Shown: positions 49,022-58,038, numbered from the stretch's first letter. The stretch is DNA of 64,000 bases from Actinorugispora endophytica (GCF_004363075.1 NZ_SNYN01000007.1:1-64000), one strand, 5' to 3'. Notes: a model not told the origin generated them from the sequence alone. Numbers and translations: made by a program.

Positions 49022-50409
49022 CAGGGCCCCGCTGTGTTTGGGAATTGTGTGGGTTTGTCTTTGCTGGGCCAGGTCACGAGACGAGAACGGGCACGGTGCC
49101 CGCGATCATGGTGTTGTCTAAGCTCATGACCCGCAGGAAGCACCGTGCCCGTGTCTTCATCATCACTCATCTCAGACGAGGATCTCCAGCCGTCACCGGA
49201 TCTGCTGGAGCGTTTCTCGACCATCACCGACCCCCGCGATGCGCGGGGGCGCCGCCACAGCCTGACCTCGATTCTGGGCGTCTGCGTCTGCGCACTGGCC
49301 GCCTCGGGCCATGACCATCCCGCGGCGATCGCCGAATGGGCCGCTCGCACACCCCAAGACATCCTGGCCGAGCTGGGAGTACGGCGCGACCCGTTGAGCG
49401 GTCGGCACCAGCCGCCCAGCGAGACCACGATGCGCACCCTGCTCAAACGCCTGGACGCCGACCAGATCGAGACAGCGGGATACGCCCACCCGGCCGACCT
49501 GACACGCACCACCGTCGAGCGCCGACCGCGCCCCGGCGAACGCGAGCAGCGCAAAATCTCCACCCCAGACCCCGACCCGCGACACCGGCCACGCCACCGG
49601 GGGATCGCGGTGGACGGCAAAGCGCTGCGCGGCGCCCGCACCGGCCCCGACCGGCGCGTCCACCTGCTCCAGGCGGTGCGCCACCACGACGGAACGACTC
49701 TGGCCCAACGCCGCATCGATGGCAGGAAAGGCGAGATCACCGGCTTCGTCCCGCTCCTGGCGGGCCTGGACATCACCGGCGCCGTCGTGACGTTTGGCGC
49801 CCTGCACACCCAACACGCCCACGCCGAGCGGATCCACCAGGCCGACGGCACTACATCGCGGTTCTCAAAACCAACCATCCTCGGCTCCACGCGCGAGTCA
49901 GCGCGCTGCCGTGGGCGCGGGTTCCCCGAGCGCACCGGGTCAAGGAATCCGGGCACGCACGGATCGAGATCCGCTCGCTCAAGGTGATCCCACTCAACAA
50001 CGTGGCCTTCCCCCACGCCCGCCAAGTTCTACAGATCGTGCGCAAGCGTCGCACCCGTCACCAGCCGCGCTATCGCAGCGAGACCGTCTACGCGCTGACC
50101 GTCCTGCAAGCCCACCAGGCGGGTGGAGCCGATCTGGCCCGCTATATCCGCGAGCACTGGTCAGTGGAGAACAAAAGCCATCACGTCCACGACACCACCT
50201 TCACCGAGGACGCCTGCCGGGTCCGCGTCGGCTCGGCTCCACAGGTACCGGCCCGCCTGCGCAACCTGCTCATCGGCGTGTTTCGCCACTACGGATACGC
50301 CAACATCGCCTACGCCCACCGAGAACACACCAATCCCAACACCGCCCTCACCCTGCTATTCAGACCAAAACCACAAACCCGGACCTAACCCAAACACAGC
50401 GGGGCCCTG
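49022..50409 (+). mobile_element. ISAs1-family insertion sequence
   Basis: 1388 bases bounded by inverted repeats: left CAGGGCCCCGCTGTGTTTGG and the right end in reverse complement with the same CAGGGCCCCGCTGTGTTTGGG. No target-site duplication is visible (left flank ends GGTGACGTGG, right flank begins GGGTCACCCC), so the region was rearranged or the element inserted by deletion. Confidence 0.85.
49145..50388 (+). pseudogene. ISAs1 transposase, frameshifted
   Basis: The N-terminal frame (GTG 49145) has LLERFSTITDPRDARGRRHSLT and GIAVDGKALRGARTG. The C-terminal frame (from about 49850) has HYIAVLKTNHPRL, HARIEIRSLKVI and the EHWSVENKSHHVHD signature. One base is missing at about 49850, where ADGTTSRF replaces ADG-HYIAVLK. 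Both parts match one transposase of about 400 residues. It is probably inactive. Confidence 0.8.
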
Positions 50410-50637
50410 GGGTCACCCCGGCGGTCCGGCCCCGACGAGGAAACGGATCGCGCGGCCCACCGGGCCCGCGCGGCAGTTCAACCTCGCCCGCGGGACCGGC
50501 CAGGTCTTCGCGGCACAGGACGGGGACGTCGTCATCCACCGGACCGGCCCCTCCGGAAGGACGGCAGACCCTCCTCCGTCCCCGTGATAGAGAACTGTCG
50601 TCTCCGCTTCGTGTCGGGCGCGCCCGAGGTGGTGGGG

Positions 50638-50795
50638 CCCGCGTTTTCCGGAGTCGGTTTTCGAGTCCTCGGAGGCCTTCCACAACCGGAGACGACGGCA
50701 CTCGGCGATCAGCCGGCTCACACCCGTAGGATCCGAGTCACAGACAACCGGGCATCGTAGCCCGAGAATCCGAAAACGGCTCCGAAAAACGCGGG
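50638..50795. repeat. Long imperfect inverted repeat (MITE-like)
   Basis: Arms 50638-50672 (CCCGCGTTTTCCGGAGTCGG and onward) and 50761-50795 are inverted repeats matching at most of 34 positions, about 88 bases apart. The rest of 50410-50894 contains no gene I can support. Confidence 0.5.
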
Positions 50796-50894
50796 ACGCA
50801 CCAGGACGCAACGAGCGGGGTTCCCGACCATTCGGCGTCCGCACTCCGCCGACGGATCGAGGCTGGTACCCCGCCTTGAGAGACTCCCTGGGCC

Positions 50895-51092
50895 TCATGC
50901 TTCGGTCGGACCGCCAAGGCGGTCCAGGATGTGCCGGGCGTGGGCTTTCAGTGCGGGAACCGCTCGTTCGGCCACCTCACCGGCCCGCACGTACTCGGTC
51001 GTGTAGGAAAAGGTGGGATCGTCGCCGGAGGTTCTGCGATCCAGATGTCCCACGACCTGGCCTGAGAGCAGGACGGCCAAGCGCTCAGCCAT
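50895..51092 (-). pseudogene. hipA: hipA toxin remnant with large internal deletion
   Basis: A 65-residue reading begins MAERLAVLLSGQVVGHLDRR, the usual HipA N-terminus, and after EYVRAGEV jumps to a HipA-like C-terminal helix (ALKAHARHILDRL). HipA kinases are about 420 residues, so the whole kinase core is missing. Its start overlaps the hipB stop by eight bases, the normal hipBA arrangement. Confidence 0.72.
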
Positions 51093-51486
51093 CGTCGTCG
51101 CTCCTGGTGCCGGTGACGGGCAGGCCCCAGGAAGCCCGACGTGCTTCCGAGGCCGCGCGCAGACCGGCGCCGACTCCGTCCGGCGGGTCCTGGGGGGGTG
51201 ATGGCCTCTCCATGGACGCGGCGCGGTCCCGGTCGGGGCGCGGCCGCGTCTGCCTCCGCGCGTCAGCGTTCGATCGCAGGGTCAGGGTGAGGTCCAGAGC
51301 GGCCAGCAGCCGGAGGAGAGGCTCCAGTTCGACGCCGCGGTGGCCGGCCTCGACACGGGCCAGCCAGGAGCGGGCGACGCCCGCCCGGGCGGCCAGGGCC
51401 ACCTGGCTGAGGCCCTTGGAGAGCCGGGTGTCGCGGACCAGGCCACCGAGCTTCGACCACCCCGTAAGAACGAACTCCTCCGACAT
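51085..51486 (-). CDS. hipB: HipB-like XRE antitoxin
   Basis: A 133-residue protein from ATG 51486 with a GGAGGAG site. It has an XRE helix-turn-helix (RLSKGLSQVALAARAGVARSWLARVEAGHRGVEL). The C-terminus is Arg/Pro-rich. It should bind the triple palindrome upstream. With hipA deleted it is an orphan antitoxin/repressor. Confidence 0.8.
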   Translation of the reverse strand: MSEEFVLTGWSKLGGLVRDTRLSKGLSQVALAARAGVARSWLARVEAGHRGVELEPLLRLLAALDLTLTLRSNADARRQTRPRPDRDRAASMERPSPPQDPPDGVGAGLRAASEARRASWGLPVTGTRSDDDG

Positions 51487-51498
51487 CACGTCTCCTCC

Positions 51499-51568
51499 GT
51501 CCTCGTTCGAGGACATTTTACGTGTGTCCTCGAACGAGGACAATTGAGGTGTGTCCTCGAACGAGGAC
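51499..51568. promoter_or_regulatory. Three palindromic operators upstream of hipB
   Basis: GTCCTCGTTCGAGGAC at 51499-51514 and GTCCTCGAACGAGGAC at 51526-51541 and 51553-51568. Each site is a 16-base palindrome and successive starts are exactly 27 bases apart. The middle and outer sites are identical. The arrangement resembles HipB autoregulation. Confidence 0.85.
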
Positions 51569-51597
51569 AAAACCATCTTCGAACAGAGACAGAGCGA

Positions 51598-51765
51598 TGG
51601 GTGGGCGTCCGTGGAAGGGACTTGCTCGATGATCTTGAGCTTTCTGCCTGTTCCGGGGCCTGAAAGGGCGGAAAGCCCATGATCGTCGCAAGCGAGGGCA
51701 GGTCTGGTCCCCGGGCCGCCGCGTCACGGACACCCGGCGGGTACGCGCAGGCATCCAGCTGCCTC
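51598..51765 (+). repeat. Copy of the dispersed hairpin element
   Basis: The hairpin at 51636-51679 (GAGCTTTCTGCC / GGGCGGAAAGCCC, with mismatches) is preceded by GGGACTTGCTCGATGATCTT, as at 23392. The right flank (GCGTCACGGACACCCGGCGG) matches the right arm of the copy at 26049 in reverse complement. The rest of 51569-52008 shows nothing else. Confidence 0.7.
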
Positions 51766-52008
51766 ACCACCGTGTCGGAGGGCAAAGACGAGCACGCCAT
51801 CCTCATCAGGGTTTGCTGCCGTGGCCGCGGCCGCAGCCGTGGTCGGTCGGAGAAGCCGCTTCCCGACCTTCGGGACTGACGGGGGGCGGTCGTTCGTTTC
51901 TTCGGCGCGCTCCCGGACCGGGTCCGGCACACCGCGCCGTCCGGCGGCGCGGGCGGCGACCGTTGGAGCGACCGCCGCCCGCGTCCGCTCGGGATGCCCG
52001 GGGACCGC

Positions 52009-52458
52009 TCACCCCGCGATCCTCAAGTGGTGCCGGACCAGCACCCCCCGGTCGGCGTCCCGGCCGCCGCGCCGGGCGGGACGCCGGTGGCGGCCCTGGT
52101 AGGCGGGGGCCTCCGCCCCGGTGCCGGACTCCGCCCCGGCCCTGGCATCGCGCATCGCCACCCACCGGCGGATCGCCGACGCGAGTTCGCACTCGGCGGA
52201 CGGGGCGTCCTGCCTGTTCTCCTCGACGGGGCCTCCGATCGGCGCGGCGGCCGAGACCTCTTCCCCGTCATGTCCGGCCCGCACGTGAGGGCGGCTCCGC
52301 TCCGCAGGACCGCCCCCCGCACCGCGCGGCGACCGGGGCGCGACCGGATCAGGGACGAACACCCGTTCCAGCAGCTCCGCGAGCCGCCACCGCAGCCGCG
52401 CGGCCAATCCGCGCGGCTGCGGCTTCCGATGCCTGGGACCATCGATACGCTGTTCCAT
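52009..52458 (-). CDS. Hypothetical basic protein of the third Scr1 locus
   Basis: A 149-residue protein from ATG 52458 with a GGTGGAG site. Arg/Pro/Ala-rich, with an LRWRLAELLERVFVPDPVA stretch and a C-terminal basic region. No family recognised. Similar small genes follow HATPase genes in such loci. Confidence 0.5.
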   Translation of the reverse strand: MEQRIDGPRHRKPQPRGLAARLRWRLAELLERVFVPDPVAPRSPRGAGGGPAERSRPHVRAGHDGEEVSAAAPIGGPVEENRQDAPSAECELASAIRRWVAMRDARAGAESGTGAEAPAYQGRHRRPARRGGRDADRGVLVRHHLRIAG

Positions 52459-52804
52459 GTCTCCACCTGTTCGTCCAGGTCGGGGGCCGTGCCCCGGAGG
52501 TGTGAGCGCACCTGCCGGGGTCTTCTCTCTCATCGGTTGGAGGCCGTGGCGGCGGCCCGGATCGGGGAGAACCGGCTGCGGCCGCTGGGGGATGGGGAGG
52601 GCCGCCTACCGCCGCCACGGCGGTTCACGAAGGGATCACCGATCCCGGACAGGTCCCGACGGGAGAAGACGCGCGTCCCGGGCAGGGGCCTCGACCATCG
52701 GGAGGGTCCCGGCCACGGCGTCGCACCGCACGGCGCGCCCACCGGGCAGGACTTCTGGTTCCGCACCCCCGGACCGGCCTGTCGACCGCCGGGACCGACG
52801 CGGG
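52459..52804. other. Intergenic region with no supported features
   Basis: 346 bases between the ATPase remnant and the small gene. Both strands carry only shadow readings; no hairpin or operator is convincing. Confidence 0.45.
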
Positions 52805-53373
52805 TCAGACCAGCGGGGGAGCGCTTCTGTCCTCGGTCGTGGCCGAACGGGGCAGCGGGACGATCCCCCGCGCGGGGAGGCCGGTCCCACCCGGCCGCGC
52901 GGAAGCACCGAGCCTCCGCTCGTTGCGCGCCCTGACCAGTACGGACAGCTCACCGGCGGACAGGACCGGCGCGCCGGACGCGAGCGCGAACCACACCGTC
53001 TTCCCGCCGGGCAGCGGCTCCACCCCGCACAGGCCGCCCGAGTAGGCCGTGACCACGGGCAGCCCCCGGCCACCCTCCGCGTCGAAGGCGACATCGGCCG
53101 GCGCCACCGGCGAGGGCAGCACCGGCCACCCGGCCCCCGCGTCCCGGACCTCCACCACCACGCAGCCCGCCGCCCAGCGCCACACCGCCAGCACGACCGG
53201 CGCCTCCCCGTAGCGCACCGCGTTGGCCACCAGCTCGCCGACCATCACCCGGGCGTCGTCCGCCCGCGCGCCCGTCACCCCGAACGACGCCAACCGCGAG
53301 CCCCCAAGGCCCGCGCCCCCGCCACACACCCCCGCTCCCGCGTCACCCAACGCGCGACGACATCGGCATCCAT
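52805..53373 (-). pseudogene. HATPase-family gene with a one-base frameshift
   Basis: The start with a strong GGGAGGG site is ATG 53373, reading MDADVVARWVTRERGCVAGA. That frame ends within about 33 codons. The ATPase body (ASFGVTGARADDARVMVGEL, VANAVRYG, VEVRDAG, GRGLPVV, GKTVWFALA) is in the next frame. One base is missing near 53300. Either the gene is broken or the sequence has an error there. It is the ATPase partner of the Scr1-type regulator at 53543. Confidence 0.75.
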
Positions 53374-53478
53374 AGACCCTCCCAAGTGGGCAGACAACGT
53401 TCGGCGATGGAACGGTCACCATCCCCTCACTCAGCATGCACAACATTTTTACGGTTCGCAATAAATTCGCATAGGAAA

Positions 53479-53494
53479 ATTTACGATAGTAAAT
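53479..53494. promoter_or_regulatory. Palindromic operator of the third Scr1 locus
   Basis: ATTTAC, GATA, GTAAAT: a perfect six-base inverted repeat in the AT-rich divergent region between the ATPase and regulator starts, 49 bases before the regulator TTG. Confidence 0.55.
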
Positions 53495-53542
53495 GTGGCA
53501 AGCTGAGTGCGCCCCTCAGGCATCCAGAACCGAGGAGAAGCC

Positions 53543-54403
53543 TTGATAGGAGACGAACCATCGCTGCGGCAGCGCTGGCTGGGCGCCCGGCTCGCGGAAC
53601 TGCGGCGGGAGAAGGCCTTCTCTCTCCAGGAGGCCTCACGTCGGGCCGAGCGCTCCATCGCCTCGTTGAGTCGGGTCGAGAACGGTCTGGTCGCGCTTCC
53701 GCCTCGCGACGTGCGCCCTCTCCTGGACGCCTACGGAATCTCCGACACCGACCTGCGCGAGACCCTGATCTCGGTGGCCGGCGAGGTCCAGGCCGAGCGT
53801 CGCGGCTGGTGGGTCGAACACGACGACGCCCTTTCGCCGTCCTACCTTGACCTGGTCCGCCTGGAAGCGGCGGCCACGGGGATCCACACCTTCGAGAACG
53901 GAGTGTTCCCCGGCCTCCTCCAGCATCCCGACTACGCGCATGCGGCCGTGCGCGCGACCGGAAGCGTCGATCTCACCGACGAGGAACTGGACCACTTCGT
54001 CTCGGTGCGCAGGCAGCGCCAACAGGTCCTCACCCGTGACGAGGACCCCGTCGCCTTCCACGCCGTCCTCCACGAGTCACTGCTCCACCAGCGGCTCGGC
54101 GGCTCCGAAGTGTTCGCCGCCCAACTCGGCCACATGCTGGAGTGCGCTCAACGACCCAACATCACCGTGCAGATCCTGCCTCTGGAGACCAGCGCCCACC
54201 CCGCGCTCGCAGGACCCTTCACCGTGCTGAGCATGGCCCGGCTCGATTTCGTGCATGTCGAACTCATGACCAGTGACGTCTACATCGAGGACCCCGCCAG
54301 TGTGCGGCGCTATCAGGACGCCTTCGCAACCTTGGGCGACCTCGCGCTGGGGCCAGCCGAATCGACACGGCTGATCGCTGACAAAATCGTCACAACAGTA
54401 TGA
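53543..54403 (+). CDS. Scr1-type XRE regulator with DUF5753 domain
   Basis: A 286-residue protein starting at TTG 53543, chosen because GAGGAGAAGCC precedes it. The XRE helix-turn-helix (KAFSLQEASRRAERSIASLSRVENG) is at about residues 20-70. The DUF5753 domain has VFPGLLQHPDYAHAAVRATG, FHAVLHESLLHQ and VQILPLETSAHPALAG. The stop overlaps the DUF397 start by four bases. Confidence 0.87.
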   Translation: MIGDEPSLRQRWLGARLAELRREKAFSLQEASRRAERSIASLSRVENGLVALPPRDVRPLLDAYGISDTDLRETLISVAGEVQAERRGWWVEHDDALSPSYLDLVRLEAAATGIHTFENGVFPGLLQHPDYAHAAVRATGSVDLTDEELDHFVSVRRQRQQVLTRDEDPVAFHAVLHESLLHQRLGGSEVFAAQLGHMLECAQRPNITVQILPLETSAHPALAGPFTVLSMARLDFVHVELMTSDVYIEDPASVRRYQDAFATLGDLALGPAESTRLIADKIVTTV

Positions 54404-54618
54404 AAACGACCGGACACCGCGAGGCGAGCACGATGTCGAACGCCCACTGGCGCAAGAGCAGCTACAGCACCGCCCAGAGCAACTGCGTCGAGGTCGCTGA
54501 CCTCCCTGAGCGACAGCACGCCGTGCGCGACACCCAGAACCGCGCGCAGGGCGGCCATCTGTTCCCCCGAGAGGAGTGGACCGCGTTCATCCAGGCGGTC
54601 AAAGCCACCGGGTTCTGA
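54400..54618 (+). CDS. DUF397 protein
   Basis: A 72-residue protein with HWRKSSYSTAQSNCVEVADL, AVRDTQNRAQGGHLF and EEWTAFIQAVK. ATG 54400 overlaps the regulator stop; ATG 54433 is an alternative. It is the partner protein of the regulator at 53543. Confidence 0.87.
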   Translation: MKTTGHREASTMSNAHWRKSSYSTAQSNCVEVADLPERQHAVRDTQNRAQGGHLFPREEWTAFIQAVKATGF

Positions 54619-54744
54619 CCCGCAGTCCCGCAACCCCAGCGGCACCGCTCCCGGCCGGAGGCCGCTCGGCCGCCTGCGGTACCGGAAGAGCCAGCGACAA
54701 GCTCCGCCCGCGCCGACGTCGGTTGCTCCGGTGGTTCTCTCGGC

Positions 54745-54800
54745 GATCTTGACGTTTCCGGGGTCTCGGAAGCGGTTGAGACCCCGAAAAGGTCAAGATC
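54745..54800. repeat. Dispersed hairpin element between convergent genes
   Basis: A stem beginning GATCTTGACGTTTCCGGGG and ending AAAAGGTCAAGATC, with a 10-base loop and two mismatches. It is the near twin of 42812-42867. It lies between the DUF397 gene and hsdR, whose ends converge, so it could terminate both. Confidence 0.85.
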
Positions 54801-54828
54801 ACCGGTGGGATGGGGTGGGGGCCTGCGG

Positions 54829-57800
54829 TTACTCCGCTCTCGGCGCCCACTGGTTGGCGAAGGTCTCCATCTGCCTGATGACCAGGTCGACGGCCTCGCG
54901 TTCCGCTTCGGGCGGGTAGTCGAACTTCGCCAGCACCCGGCGGATGCGGGTCCGTAGCTTGGCGCGCACCGGCTCGCGGGAGAGCCAGTCGACGGAGAGG
55001 TTCTTGCGGATGTCGGAGACGAGCGCCCGCGCGATCTTGGCGAGCGTGTCGTCTCCTCCGGCCACGAGCTCGGCCATGTCCCGGTAGGCGACCGCGTCGT
55101 AGAAGGCGAGTTCGGCGTGGCTGAGCGGCGGGTCGAAGCGCTCACCGCGGCGGGCCTCCTCCGACACCTCACGGGCCATCGCGGCGAGTTCGGCGATCAC
55201 CTGGGCGCTGGTGAGCTGGTCCAGCATGTAACGCTTCATCAGCTCGTCCATCCGCTGGGCGAAGCTCTCATGGCGGACGACGTTGTGCTTGGTCACCTCC
55301 CGCATCTTCTGCTGGATCATGCGGCGCAGCGCCTCGGCGACCAGGTGCGGCGTCTCGGAGTTCTCCAGCTTGCGCAACTGGGTCTCGTTGAGGCGAGTGA
55401 TGTCGAGCCGCCCGATCCCGGCCTCGGCGTACAGGTCGGTGATGTCGTCGGCGTCCACGACGGAGGCGGCGAGCTGTTCGAGGTAGAGCCGGACCTCGGC
55501 GGTCAGCGGCTGCCCCTTGGCCTCGCGGTCGGCGGCGTCGAGTTTGACCATCCAGGCCCGCACCTCGGCGAAGAACGCGATGTCACGCCGCCAGTCGTCC
55601 AGGTCCGCGCAGCGTTCGACGATCTCCCGGCTCATCGAACAGATTCGGTAGAAGCGGTCCAGGCGGGCGGCGCTCTCCTTGAAGCGGGTGGAGAGCGGTT
55701 TGGCGCCGGGCTCCACCTTGTTGCCCGGGGTCTTGAAGTCGCGCAGGTAGTTCGAGGTCAGGCGCAGGGCGCGCCTGCGCGGGTCCGGGTGGGCGGTGTC
55801 GGCGAGCAGCTCCCGCCAGCGGGTTCCGGCCAGCAGGCCCTTGATGGTGCCGAGCTCGTTCCTGACCTCGGTGATGGCGCGGTCGATGTCCGCGCCGAGG
55901 GTCTTGTCCTGCTGGTCGCTGGACGAGTACTCCTTCAGCGCCTTGTTCAGCTTGTCGGTGAGCGGGGCGTAGCCGACGAGGAGGCCGTCCTGCTTGCCGC
56001 GGAAGCGGCGGTTGACGCGGGCCAGGGCCTGCATCAGGTTGGCGCCCTGCATGGGCCGGTCCATGTAGATGGTGTGGACGGGCGGCGCGTCGTAACCGGT
56101 GAGCAGCATCGAGTGCACGATGAGCAGTTCGAGTTCGTCCTCGGGGTTCTTGGCGCGGGCCTGGACGGTCTTCTGCTGGGACTTGCGCAGGGCGTGCGCG
56201 CGCAGGTGCTCGGGGTCGGTGCGATCGCCGTGGAAGACGATCTTCATGACACCCTTGTCGACCTCGCCGCTGGCCCACTCGGGACGCCGCTCGGCCAGCG
56301 CGTCGTACAGCCGGACGCAGATCTGCCGGGTGGCGCACACCACCATCGCCTTGCCGGGGCCGCCGATCTGCGGCTTCATCAGTTCGCGGCGCTGCTCCCA
56401 GTGGGCGATGAGGTCGTCGGCGAGGGTCGCGATCCGGTCGGGCGCGCCGTAGACGGTGTTCATGGTGGCCGCGTACTGCAAGGCCCGACGGCGCTCGGCG
56501 TCGTCCATTTCCTCGGTGAGCGTGTTGGCCTGCTCGTCGATGGTGTCGGGGTCGATGCCGGGCGGCAGGGACACGTCGATGACGCGCGGCTCGTGGTACA
56601 CGCGGACGGTCGCGTCGTCGTCCACGGCCCGCTTGAGGTCGTAGACGTCGATGTAGTCGCCGAACACCGCGCGGGTGTCGGCGTCCGCCCTGGAGATCGG
56701 GGTTCCGGTGAAGGCGATGAGGGTGGCGTGCGGGAGCGCGTCGCGCAGGTGGCGGGCGTACCCGTCGAGGCTGTCGTAGTGCGAGCGGTGCGCCTCGTCG
56801 ACGACGACCAGGATGTTGCGGCGGTCGGAGAGCAGCGGGTGGCTGACGCCCGCGGCCTTCTCCTCCTTGCTGAGGCCGAACTTCTGCAACGTGGTGAAGA
56901 CGATCCCGCCGGTGCGGCGGTTGGTCAGTTCGGTGCGCAGCCCCTCGCGGGTGGTGACCTGGAGAGGGGTCTGGCCGAGCAGGGGCCGGCTGTCCTGGAA
57001 GGTGTCGTAGAGCTGGTCGTCGAGGTCGTTGCGGTCGGTGATCACGACGATGGTGGGGTTGTTCAGCGCCGGGTGCCGCGAGACCAGGGCGGAGGTCTGC
57101 ACCATCTCCTCGGACTTGCCCGCGCCCTGGGTGTGCCAGACCACGCCTGCCCGGCCGTCGGTGCGGGACGCCTCGACGATCGCCTTCACGGCCTCGCGGA
57201 CCGCGTGGAACTGGTGCGGCTTGGCGATGCGCTTGCCGGTGGGGGTGAAGTTGACGAAGTTGACCGTGAGGGAAAGAAGGCGCTCCTGGGTGAACAGGCC
57301 GTGCAGCGCGAGGGAGAGGGCGTCCGCGCCGTCGTAGTCGGGCGCGTTGGTGTCGACCCGCTGGCCGTCCTCGTCCACGTTCCACGGCGCGAAGTGCTCG
57401 TAGGGGGTGAAGACCGTGCCGTACTTCGCGGTGATCCCGTCCGAGACCAGGCACAGCACGTTGTAGCGGAACGCGGTCGGGAACTCCGCGACGTACGTCT
57501 GGAGCTGGGCGTGCGCGTCCTTGACCGTGGCGTTCTCGTCGGCGGCGCTCTTCAGCTCGACGACGGCGAGAGGCAGGCCGTTGACGTAGAGGACCACGTC
57601 GAAGCGGCGGTGGCGGCCGTCGCTGTCGCGGACGGTCACCTGGTTGGCGGCGAGATAGGTGTTCGCCTCGGGATCGGTGAAATCGACCAGCCGGACAGTG
57701 GGGGTCCGCTCCGCGCCGAAGTCGTCGGTGTAGGTGATCCGGACACCGGAGGTTAGATGGGCGTGCGCCTGCTTGTTCTCCGGGTACGCCTCACGGGATG

Positions 57801-58038
57801 CGGGGTCGATCGCGATCTGAAGGGCCTCGGCGACGGCCGTCGGCGGAAGCTCGGGGTTCAGCCGCTCGATGGCCGCCCGCAGCTCGCCGTGCAGAACCAG
57901 GTCGTCCCAGTCCTCGCGGTATTCGCTACCGGGGGCGATGTCCTTGCCGGGCCGCACCTCCCAGGCGAGCTCGGCGAGCTCGTCCATGGCCAGGTGCTCC
58001 CAGGTGGACTCGGTCATCTTGCCGTTGTCGCCGGTCAT
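54829..58038 (-). CDS. hsdR: Type I restriction endonuclease subunit R
   Basis: A 1069-residue motor-nuclease subunit. The N-terminal nuclease has RFDVVLYVNGLPLAVVELK (146-163, the D...ExK core). Helicase motifs follow: Walker A TQGAGKS (303-309), DEAH 414-417, FTGTPIS, and the later LLTGYDAPP and QALARVNRRF. It cleaves unmodified DNA away from the recognition site with HsdM and HsdS. It overlaps hsdS by four bases. All core motifs are intact. Confidence 0.92.
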   Translation of the reverse strand: MTGDNGKMTESTWEHLAMDELAELAWEVRPGKDIAPGSEYREDWDDLVLHGELRAAIERLNPELPPTAVAEALQIAIDPASREAYPENKQAHAHLTSGVRITYTDDFGAERTPTVRLVDFTDPEANTYLAANQVTVRDSDGRHRRFDVVLYVNGLPLAVVELKSAADENATVKDAHAQLQTYVAEFPTAFRYNVLCLVSDGITAKYGTVFTPYEHFAPWNVDEDGQRVDTNAPDYDGADALSLALHGLFTQERLLSLTVNFVNFTPTGKRIAKPHQFHAVREAVKAIVEASRTDGRAGVVWHTQGAGKSEEMVQTSALVSRHPALNNPTIVVITDRNDLDDQLYDTFQDSRPLLGQTPLQVTTREGLRTELTNRRTGGIVFTTLQKFGLSKEEKAAGVSHPLLSDRRNILVVVDEAHRSHYDSLDGYARHLRDALPHATLIAFTGTPISRADADTRAVFGDYIDVYDLKRAVDDDATVRVYHEPRVIDVSLPPGIDPDTIDEQANTLTEEMDDAERRRALQYAATMNTVYGAPDRIATLADDLIAHWEQRRELMKPQIGGPGKAMVVCATRQICVRLYDALAERRPEWASGEVDKGVMKIVFHGDRTDPEHLRAHALRKSQQKTVQARAKNPEDELELLIVHSMLLTGYDAPPVHTIYMDRPMQGANLMQALARVNRRFRGKQDGLLVGYAPLTDKLNKALKEYSSSDQQDKTLGADIDRAITEVRNELGTIKGLLAGTRWRELLADTAHPDPRRRALRLTSNYLRDFKTPGNKVEPGAKPLSTRFKESAARLDRFYRICSMSREIVERCADLDDWRRDIAFFAEVRAWMVKLDAADREAKGQPLTAEVRLYLEQLAASVVDADDITDLYAEAGIGRLDITRLNETQLRKLENSETPHLVAEALRRMIQQKMREVTKHNVVRHESFAQRMDELMKRYMLDQLTSAQVIAELAAMAREVSEEARRGERFDPPLSHAELAFYDAVAYRDMAELVAGGDDTLAKIARALVSDIRKNLSVDWLSREPVRAKLRTRIRRVLAKFDYPPEAEREAVDLVIRQMETFANQWAPRAE

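Noticed and set aside
50411-50587. Fragment ending VFAAQDGDVVIHRTG on the plus strand
   Set aside because: It resembles short tails of some actinobacterial effector proteins, but there is no domain or start codon, and the right flank of the IS may simply create it.
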